In this document: piece after piece, positions 13,136-18,273 of the stretch
Layout of the letters: each line of letters begins with the position of its first letter
Numbering within the stretch: position 1 is the stretch's first letter
From: CAYZIC01 sp964478335
GTDB taxonomy: Bacteria; Verrucomicrobiota; Kiritimatiellia; RFP12; DVOR01
Length of the DNA stretch: 18,273 bases
Assembly: GCA_964478335.1 (NCBI GenBank)
Contig: CAYZIC010000042.1
Coordinates: 1-18,273, forward strand
Direction of reading: 5' to 3'
The notes under the pieces: generated by a model
The model's database searches: none
Seen by the model: the letters and a program-made list of their open reading frames with translations, nothing else
What the model was told of the DNA's origin: nothing
Program-made: the position numbers and the translations under genes

Positions 13136-14208
13136 TAGAGCGCACCAGCGATCATGTCACCAATTTGGGTGGTTGTGAAGCCCATTTCGTTGGCGAGCTG
13201 AGTCGTCATTTTTGGGGTGACGGTTGCGATGGCAGCTTCGACAGCGCGTGCGGCCTTGACTTCACCCAAGTGCTCGAGCATCATGGCACCTGCGCCAATT
13301 GCAGCGATCGGGTTGATGGCATTTTTACCCGTCCACATGGGAGCGGTGCCGCCGATGGGCTCAAACATGCTGACACCCTCAGGATTAAGGTTCCCGCCAG
13401 AGGAAACGCCCAAGCCACCTTGCGTGATGGCAGCCAAGTCGGTGATGATATCGCCGAACATATTCTCCGTAACGATCACGTCAAACATTTCCGGGCTTGC
13501 GACCATGTAGAGGCACGTGGCATCGACGTGGAAATATTGACGCTCGACATCGGGATATTCTTCGCCGACTTCTGCAAAGACACGGTTCCAGAGCTTGTAC
13601 ATATAGGTCAAGACATTGGACTTACCGACGAGTGCGAGGGTATTCTTTTCGCCGACGCCACGGGCCTTTTTACCATACTTGCGGGCATATTCGAATGCGA
13701 AGCGAATGCAGCGCTCGATCTGCTTATAGGTGTAAAGCATGGTTTGCGTAGCGACTGCGTCAGCGGTTTCGCCTTGAGAGAGGCCACCGATGCCGGTGTA
13801 GAGGCCACCAGAGTTTTCGCGCACGACGCAGTAGTCGATGTGCTTGGGCTCTTTGTTCTTGATCGGAGTTTCGACACCAGGATAGAGGCGGATCGGGCGG
13901 AGGTTGATGTATTGATCGAGCTCAAAACGGATCTTGAGCAAGATGCCCTTTTCGAGGATGCCAGGGGTGACATCAGGGTGGCCAATGGCGCCCAAATACA
14001 TGGCGTCGTGTTGGCGAAACTCATTGAGGATCGTGTCGGGTAAAATTTCACCCGTGGCCTTGTAGTGTTCGCCGCCGATACCATAGGGGGTATAGTTGAG
14101 CTTGAAACCGAACTTTGCGGCAGCTGCGTCAATGACCTTGCGGCCTTCTGCAATGACTTCTGGGCCAGTGCCGTCACCGGGGATAAGGGCAATACGATAA
14201 TCTTTCAT
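13135..14208 (-). CDS. leuB: 3-isopropylmalate dehydrogenase (LeuB-type beta-decarboxylating dehydrogenase)
   Basis: NAD-dependent oxidation and decarboxylation of 3-isopropylmalate in leucine synthesis, in the cytoplasm. The 357-residue length is usual. Visible are LIPGDGTGPEV (8-18), RFELDQYINLRP (94-105) with the substrate arginines Arg94 and Arg104, VVREN with Arg130, Tyr137, Lys196, Asp229, and GDIITD (252-257) for metal and substrate. This form (GAIGHPD, LLKIRFELDQY) matches the actinobacterial LeuB branch, not the E. coli form. The NAD-pocket motif is EPIGGTAPM (283-291) rather than EPxHGSAPD. No leuA, leuC or leuD is near, so a related 2-hydroxyacid (for example malate or tartrate type) cannot be fully excluded. 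The ATG has AAGGATC upstream; the gene is 27 bases after rfbD. Confidence 0.85.
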   Translation of the reverse strand: MKDYRIALIPGDGTGPEVIAEGRKVIDAAAAKFGFKLNYTPYGIGGEHYKATGEILPDTILNEFRQHDAMYLGAIGHPDVTPGILEKGILLKIRFELDQYINLRPIRLYPGVETPIKNKEPKHIDYCVVRENSGGLYTGIGGLSQGETADAVATQTMLYTYKQIERCIRFAFEYARKYGKKARGVGEKNTLALVGKSNVLTYMYKLWNRVFAEVGEEYPDVERQYFHVDATCLYMVASPEMFDVIVTENMFGDIITDLAAITQGGLGVSSGGNLNPEGVSMFEPIGGTAPMWTGKNAINPIAAIGAGAMMLEHLGEVKAARAVEAAIATVTPKMTTQLANEMGFTTTQIGDMIAGAL

Positions 14209-14235
14209 GATTGATCCTTCTAATCTAGTTATGTG

Positions 14236-15093
14236 TTAAGCGTTAAATTCTGTTTGACAAAAATCTGCGAGGGCATCCCACCAATAGGGCATGGGCAGGA
14301 GGCCGACATCGTGGAGTTTTTGAGTGGAAAGCGCCGAATTGTGCGGGCGTGGTGCTGGGCGAGGGAATTCTTCCGTCGAGCAGGGCTGCACGTCAACCTG
14401 CGCAAAGCCGGTCTTTTGGAAAATGATCTTGGCAAATTCATACCAAGTCGTGTCGCCTTGGCAAGTGCCGTGGAGGACACCCTTGATTTCTGGGTGGTCA
14501 ACGACTTGGTCGATGAGGCCAGCGAGTGCATCGGTACTAGTTGGGTTGCCGTGTTGGTCATTGACGACCTTGAGGGTGCGCGTGGGATTGTCCTGGGCGA
14601 GCTTGACCATTGTGTGGACAAAGCTTGGTCCGCCTGCGCCATAGAGCCAGGCCGTCCGAATAATGACCGAATCTTTGCAGAGCTCCTGAATGGCCTTTTC
14701 GCCAGCGAGTTTAGATTTGCCGTAGACCGTCTTGGGGTTCGTGCGATCGGATTCCTGCCAGGGGTAGTCACCCTCACCACTAAAGACGTAGTCGGTGGAG
14801 ATGGCGATGAGACGCACGTGATGGCGGGCACAAATGGTCGCCACGACGCTAGAGCCACGTTCATTGATTAGGTAAGCCTTTTGAGGATCGGATTCGCAAA
14901 CGTCAACCGCAGTCATGGCTGCGCAATGAATCACTACCTTGGCTCCAGATTCGACGATGGCGCGTTCAAAAGAATCAGGCTCTGTGATATCGATCAGGGG
15001 CAGGTCGGCGATAATGCAACAATTCTTGTGCATCCACTTTTTAGAGAGGGTGCGCCCAAGCATACCTTTGCCGCCAGTGATGAGGATTTTCAT
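14236..15093 (-). CDS. rfbD: dTDP-4-dehydrorhamnose reductase
   Basis: The last step of dTDP-L-rhamnose synthesis: NAD(P)H reduction of dTDP-4-dehydro-L-rhamnose. The 285-residue extended SDR begins with ILITGGKGMLGR (3-14). It has the core HCAAMTAVDVCESDPQKAY (56-74), STDYVFSG (99-106) with the catalytic Thr/Ser region, YGKSK with Tyr124 and Lys128, and RPHNSALSTQKL near the C-terminus (usual RPxxSxLDxxK). It lies 3 bases after the O-antigen ligase/polymerase-like gene. rfbA, rfbB and rfbC are absent from the window, so they lie elsewhere or the enzyme reduces a related sugar. It supports a surface-polysaccharide link for this operon. Confidence 0.9.
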   Translation of the reverse strand: MKILITGGKGMLGRTLSKKWMHKNCCIIADLPLIDITEPDSFERAIVESGAKVVIHCAAMTAVDVCESDPQKAYLINERGSSVVATICARHHVRLIAISTDYVFSGEGDYPWQESDRTNPKTVYGKSKLAGEKAIQELCKDSVIIRTAWLYGAGGPSFVHTMVKLAQDNPTRTLKVVNDQHGNPTSTDALAGLIDQVVDHPEIKGVLHGTCQGDTTWYEFAKIIFQKTGFAQVDVQPCSTEEFPRPAPRPHNSALSTQKLHDVGLLPMPYWWDALADFCQTEFNA

Positions 15094-15096
15094 GGG

Positions 15097-16605
15097 TTAG
15101 GCGTCCTTAGATTGAGGTTTCGCAACAGGCACAGAGCGGCGCGATGCGAGGATAAAGCCCGGTGCCAGCGGAGCCGCCACAGCCCACAGAGCCATACAGG
15201 CGGGACTTCTAAAGATCACATCGACCACACTGTGGACCATCATCATTAAGAGGGCTAGGGCAATAAAGAAATAGACCACATTGATGCGGTTAAACCAGCA
15301 GCGGTCGGCTTGTTCATCAGTCACGACCTGTTTGGGAGACTTAAATAGCTGCCAGAAAAATGGGATCAAGAGCGAGGCCATGCATCCAAAGATGAGTCCA
15401 AAGCCAATAATGCCATGCTCTGAGAGAAATTGCAAGGTGTCATTATGGACGTTAGCTTGTCCCGCGCCTGCGAGTTGGTGCTTGTCTTCATCCTTGACAT
15501 AGAGCGGCACATACCAGCGAAAACCCCACGCCCCCACGCCAAACCAAGGGTGGTCAGCAGAGATTTCGTGGGCACATTCTGCTTGATATCCAGCACGAGC
15601 AGTCACAGGATTGGCTAAGAATGTTTCCCAGTCCGTGTTGGTGATCTCTTTGCGAATGCCACTATTAGATGGCATCATCAGCGCAATGAGTCCACCGATC
15701 AAAAGCACCGCCACAAAGGAGATTCCCTTGATGCGGTTCTTCCATTCCCAGCTACCCATATAGCGGATCAGCCCATAGACCAAAGAGCCCACGCCAATCA
15801 TGATACTAAAGATCACCCCCGCTCGCGAGAGCGTTAAGAATCCTGACACAAAGCAAGTCAGTGCTGGCAAAAGATAGAGCGCAGGGTGAATCTTTCCCTT
15901 ACGCACCTCTTGGTGCTCGATGCCCCAAAAGAATCGCCCCACACTCAGCAAGCAGATAAATGGGAAAAATGACGCAGCTGTATTAGGATAGCCAAATGTC
16001 GAGAAGATCGTCGACAAGATCTTGCGGTCTAGCCAGAAAAAGAGAAATTGATTATCCAAGGTGAATTGGATCATCCCCAAGAATCCTAAGAGAAAGCCAA
16101 GCCAGCAGATGCTGTCAAAAAAGAGCCTCTTCGTCCGTTTCAGTAAGCCGTGGCGCACCGTTAAGGCCAAGATAATTACCGTGGGAAACCAATCCAGCAC
16201 GGCGCGGCCTTCTCCCTGTACCACGCAATAGGGCAGACCAGGCCATTTGGGCTGAGCGATCACCCATTGACGTAGTGCCTTATCCCAGACATAGGCCTGC
16301 TCAGGATCGACCACGCAATAGTTGAGATACTGCAAGCCTAAAAAGAGACACAGCGCCACCCCACAGTAAAAGAGTGGATCTCGAAAGACCCCACGCCAGA
16401 CTCGAGCACGCGCCACAAAGAGCGTTTCATTATGCTTGAGCTCAGGATAGACCAAGAGCACCTCGAGTAAGACCAAGTCGTACAAGAGGATCCACTGCTT
16501 GAGCTGTGCAGGAAACATCCCCCCGCCCAAAATCGCCAAGAGCGCAAAGAGAACGATACTCATGATATAGAGTAAGTTTTTATTAAAGACAGACATCATC
16601 GTCAT
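15097..16605 (-). CDS. O-antigen ligase/polymerase-like membrane protein (Wzy_C family)
   Basis: A 502-residue integral membrane protein with about 11-12 hydrophobic segments, beginning with helices near residues 11-30 and 38-53. Family marks of the WaaL/Wzy group are STFGYPNTAASFFP (202-215), LTLSRAG (257-263), and a large outer loop (about 315-395) with WFGVGAWGFRWYVPLY and the end VHNDTLQFLSEHGIIGF (386-402), where His387 is the residue usually conserved. Such proteins join or polymerise undecaprenyl-linked glycans at the outer face of the inner membrane. Ligase and polymerase cannot be told apart by eye; protein glycosylating members also exist. The ATG at 16605 has GGAG about 8 bases upstream; internal ATGs at codons 3 and 4 are alternatives. 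It follows metK by 28 bases. Confidence 0.87.
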   Translation of the reverse strand: MTMMSVFNKNLLYIMSIVLFALLAILGGGMFPAQLKQWILLYDLVLLEVLLVYPELKHNETLFVARARVWRGVFRDPLFYCGVALCLFLGLQYLNYCVVDPEQAYVWDKALRQWVIAQPKWPGLPYCVVQGEGRAVLDWFPTVIILALTVRHGLLKRTKRLFFDSICWLGFLLGFLGMIQFTLDNQFLFFWLDRKILSTIFSTFGYPNTAASFFPFICLLSVGRFFWGIEHQEVRKGKIHPALYLLPALTCFVSGFLTLSRAGVIFSIMIGVGSLVYGLIRYMGSWEWKNRIKGISFVAVLLIGGLIALMMPSNSGIRKEITNTDWETFLANPVTARAGYQAECAHEISADHPWFGVGAWGFRWYVPLYVKDEDKHQLAGAGQANVHNDTLQFLSEHGIIGFGLIFGCMASLLIPFFWQLFKSPKQVVTDEQADRCWFNRINVVYFFIALALLMMMVHSVVDVIFRSPACMALWAVAAPLAPGFILASRRSVPVAKPQSKDA

Positions 16606-16633
16606 GAGTACGCTCCGTTAGGGTAGGGGTCGA

Positions 16634-17818
16634 TTACTTCAAGCCAGCAGCAGCACGTAGCGCATCCACACGGTCGAGCTTTTCCCAAGGCACGTTTGCC
16701 CGGCCAAAGTGACCATAGTTGCACGATTCGCGATAGCTCCAGCCATAGGGCGTCTTGAGCCCCAGGTCCTTGATCAACATCGCTGGACGGAAATCGAAGA
16801 TTTCACCGCAGCTCAAGAGCTCTGCGATCTTTTCATCTGCGATCGTGCCCGTGCCATAGGTTGAGACATTGATGCTCATCGGTCGAGCCACGCCAATGGC
16901 GTAGGCCACTTGGATTTCGCACTTCTCAGCCAAACCAGCCGCCACGATGTTTTTCGCAGCATATCGTGCATAATATGCCGCCGAACGATCCACCTTAGAG
17001 GGGTCTTTGCCCGAGAAAGCGCCACCACCATGAGAGCCCATGCCACCATAAGTATCCACGATGATCTTACGGCCAGTCAGACCAGAGTCACCGCAAGGCC
17101 CACCAATCTCAAACTTACCCGTAGGATTGATGAAAAACTCCGTATCGTTTGTCAGCAAGCCCGTTGGCTCAAGCACTTCACGCGCCACAGCTGCCAAATC
17201 CATGCTCAATTGACGCAACGCCACACCACGCGTTTGGTGAGACAAGACCACCTTCGTGATTGCAATCGCTTGCCCCGCATCATGTAGCACGCTCACCTGA
17301 GCCTTGGCATCCGGACGCAAATAATCGATCGTACCAGCCTTGCGCAACTCGGTGCAGCGTTCCAAAATGCGGTGCGCATAGGTCACAGGAGCAGGCATCA
17401 ATTCAGGCGTAGCCGTTGTCGCATAGCCAAACATCATTCCCTGGTCACCCGCACCCTGATCCTCAGGACGCTGACGGGAAACCCCCTGGTTGATGTCAGG
17501 AGATTGACCATGGAGGTTAGAGATGTACTTAAACGTGTCAAAGCTGAAGCCTTCAGACGGCGTATCATAGCCGATATCCTTGACGACATCACGGGCAATC
17601 GCCTCAGTGTCGATTTGGTCAAAATCCTTGCAAGTGATCTCACCCAAATTGACCACCAGATCCGTGCCACAGGCCGTTTCACAAGCCACATGAGCCTCTG
17701 GGTCCTTAGCCAGACACGCATCGAGGATCGCATCAGAGATTTGGTCAGCAACCTTATCAGGATGCCCCTCGGAGACCGATTCAGAAGTATATTCGTGACG
17801 AGATAATAGCTTACTCAT
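16634..17818 (-). CDS. metK: S-adenosylmethionine synthetase
   Basis: Makes S-adenosylmethionine from methionine and ATP in the cytoplasm. The 394-residue length is usual. Motifs visible are SVSEGHPDKVADQISDA (14-30) with the ATP-site His, the hexapeptide GAGDQG (122-127), and the phosphate loop GGGAFSGKDPSKVDRSA (264-280). KFEIGGPCGDSGLTGRK (235-251) is also as expected. The ATG at 17818 has GAAAG upstream. It heads the long minus-strand run; I found no SAM riboswitch or clear terminator-antiterminator in the leader. An AT-rich TATTAT lies at 17837-17832, but with no -35 box at the right distance, so I do not call a promoter. Confidence 0.97.
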   Translation of the reverse strand: MSKLLSRHEYTSESVSEGHPDKVADQISDAILDACLAKDPEAHVACETACGTDLVVNLGEITCKDFDQIDTEAIARDVVKDIGYDTPSEGFSFDTFKYISNLHGQSPDINQGVSRQRPEDQGAGDQGMMFGYATTATPELMPAPVTYAHRILERCTELRKAGTIDYLRPDAKAQVSVLHDAGQAIAITKVVLSHQTRGVALRQLSMDLAAVAREVLEPTGLLTNDTEFFINPTGKFEIGGPCGDSGLTGRKIIVDTYGGMGSHGGGAFSGKDPSKVDRSAAYYARYAAKNIVAAGLAEKCEIQVAYAIGVARPMSINVSTYGTGTIADEKIAELLSCGEIFDFRPAMLIKDLGLKTPYGWSYRESCNYGHFGRANVPWEKLDRVDALRAAAGLK

Positions 17819-17937
17819 AGCAATTCTTTCTATAATATATTAAAAACCACCAGCACAGGATACACTATTCCCATGCAAAACGGCCTCATACTACCACAAT
17901 CCCCCAAGGAAAGCAAGGACAAAAGCGGTAGAAATTG

Positions 17938-17956
17938 AGCGAGCTAGGAGCTCGCT
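17938..17956. repeat. Palindrome AGCGAGCT-AGG-AGCTCGCT
   Basis: Perfect 8-bp arms (17938-17945 and 17949-17956) around AGG, directly followed by ACGCTCGCGGGA, which can form alternative pairs with the first arm. It resembles the short REP-like palindromes that lie between genes in many bacteria. It starts the repeat-rich patch that extends to 18150. Confidence 0.6.
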
Positions 17957-17992
17957 ACGCTCGCGGGACTGCAGGGCGTCTCCCGCAGAGAG

Positions 17993-18046
17993 GCAGAGTG
18001 CGCAGAGCAGGTAGAGCAGGTAGAGCTGGTAAAGTGGGTGGAGTAG
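17993..18046. repeat. Degenerate 9-bp tandem repeat, six units
   Basis: Units read GCAGAGTGC, GCAGAGCAG, GTAGAGCAG, GTAGAGCTG, GTAAAGTGG and GTGGAGTAG, followed by GTCG. The same kind of unit recurs at 18129-18146 (GCAGAGTTG, GTAGAGTAG, then GTCG). The period is a multiple of three, and on the minus strand one frame reads a run of L, Y and C residues, but no start signal supports translation. Confidence 0.65.
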
Positions 18047-18056
18047 GTCGCAGGGT

Positions 18057-18088
18057 GCGACAAAAGGGAATTATTCCCAAAATGTCGC
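18057..18088. repeat. 32-base inverted repeat at the end of the RHS fragment
   Basis: GCGACA (18057-18062) and GGGAAT (18066-18071) pair with ATTCCC (18073-18078) and TGTCGC (18083-18088); only the A-rich spacers do not pair. It overlaps the TAA stop of the RHS fragment (18073-18071). A second palindrome, GGCGAGC-TT-GCTCGCC, follows at 18097-18112. They could end transcription of the RHS gene or be REP-like units. Confidence 0.6.
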
Positions 18089-18271
18089 CCCCCATGGGCG
18101 AGCTTGCTCGCCGCAACCGATAGGGAGCGCAGAGTTGGTAGAGTAGGTCGTGAGGAGCTGGCAGAGGCGGTGGATGTCGGCGGTGGGGATGGTGGCGCGG
18201 TTGAGCCAGCGGCCGTCGAGTGGGTTGTAGTGGCGGTAGTTGTAGTAGATGAGGCCGAGTTCGTCATCGTG
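18071..18271 (-). CDS. C-terminal tip of an RHS-repeat core protein (partial)
   Basis: The minus-strand frame that enters at the right edge encodes 66 residues before TAA. It begins HDDELGLIYYNYRHYNPLDG, then RWLNRATI, a clear match to the RHS repeat-associated core end (DExGLxYYxxRYYxPxxGRWxxRDPI). The invariant RDPI is RATI here, and the usual continuation (LNLYGFVxNNP) is replaced by an unrelated stretch, TADIHRLCQLLTTYSTNSALPIG, encoded partly by the 9-bp repeat. RHS proteins are large surface or secreted toxin carriers whose tips are exchanged by recombination. This may be the end of a functional gene with an odd short tip, or a decayed remnant. The rest lies outside the window. Confidence 0.6.
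   Translation of the reverse strand, partial: HDDELGLIYYNYRHYNPLDGRWLNRATIPTADIHRLCQLLTTYSTNSALPIGCGEQARPWGATFWE
18129..18146. repeat. Second, two-unit copy of the 9-bp repeat
   Basis: GCAGAGTTG and GTAGAGTAG, followed by GTCG, the same unit type and same ending as at 17993-18050. This copy lies inside the coding frame of the RHS fragment, while the longer copy lies past its stop. Confidence 0.5.
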
Positions 18272-18273
18272 GT

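Noticed and set aside
13114..14043. Long plus-strand open frame (309 codons) over leuB
   Set aside because: It is the antisense shadow of leuB, whose catalytic residues are all visible on the minus strand. The plus frame has no family pattern and no ribosome binding site.
14233..14871. Plus-strand and second minus-strand open frames over rfbD
   Set aside because: Both are shadows of rfbD, which has a complete SDR motif set; their translations show no recognisable domain.
17819..17937. SAM riboswitch in the metK leader
   Set aside because: No conserved SAM-I, SAM-II or SAM/SAH-like core or terminator stem could be recognised; the AT-rich string at 17828-17846 is too close to the start to leave a leader.
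17993..18146. CRISPR array
   Set aside because: The repeats are 9 bp, directly abutting and degenerate, with no spacers of uniform length and no cas genes in the window.
17944..18267. Minus-strand frame rich in Ser and Thr at the right end
   Set aside because: The low-complexity composition comes from reading the 9-bp repeat out of frame. The neighbouring frame carries the recognisable RHS core end.

Overview
The window looks like a chromosomal segment of a Gram-negative bacterium. A Kdo transferase (waaA/kdtA), an O-antigen polymerase/ligase-type membrane protein and dTDP-4-dehydrorhamnose reductase imply an LPS-type outer membrane. The pyrophosphate-type phosphofructokinase, the actinobacterial-style LeuB and the mix of small membrane and exonuclease genes would fit a Verrucomicrobiota-like lineage (perhaps Opitutia). 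That assignment is an inference from gene style only; there is no rRNA marker in the window.

Layout. Positions 1-386 hold no convincing gene, but contain a strong plus-strand terminator (113-161), a second hairpin (271-305), and the terminator of the first minus-strand operon (387-417). From 3854 down to 439 runs a minus-strand group: DEDDh exonuclease, PlsC-like acyltransferase, secreted alpha/beta hydrolase, and a two-helix membrane protein. From 6289 down to 4052 is a second minus-strand operon: DUF721/DciA-like protein, waaA, and an MTRFR-like GGQ release factor. Divergent from it, on the plus strand, is a PPi-dependent phosphofructokinase (6412-7623) that ends in a bidirectional terminator.

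From 17818 down to 7819 every gene is on the minus strand with gaps of 0-28 bases or overlaps: metK, O-antigen ligase/polymerase-like protein, rfbD, leuB, an RsmC-like methyltransferase, then KAS III, ACP, FkbH-like HAD-IIIC protein, second ACP, SDR reductase and NeuD/PglD-type acyltransferase. The last six form the most interesting part. FkbH, ACP and KAS III is the set known for making glyceryl-ACP and using it (tetronates, methoxymalonyl extender units, and probably glyceric-acid decoration of flagellar glycans in Campylobacter). Here it is tightly coupled to a ketoreductase-like SDR and a left-handed beta-helix acyltransferase, beside surface-polysaccharide genes. My inference is a small ACP-dependent pathway that builds a glyceryl or short hydroxyacyl group and places it on a surface sugar, or possibly makes a small metabolite.

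The right end (17938-18271) is a repeat-rich patch: palindromes, a degenerate 9-bp tandem repeat in two places, and the C-terminal tip of an RHS-repeat core protein on the minus strand that runs off the window edge.
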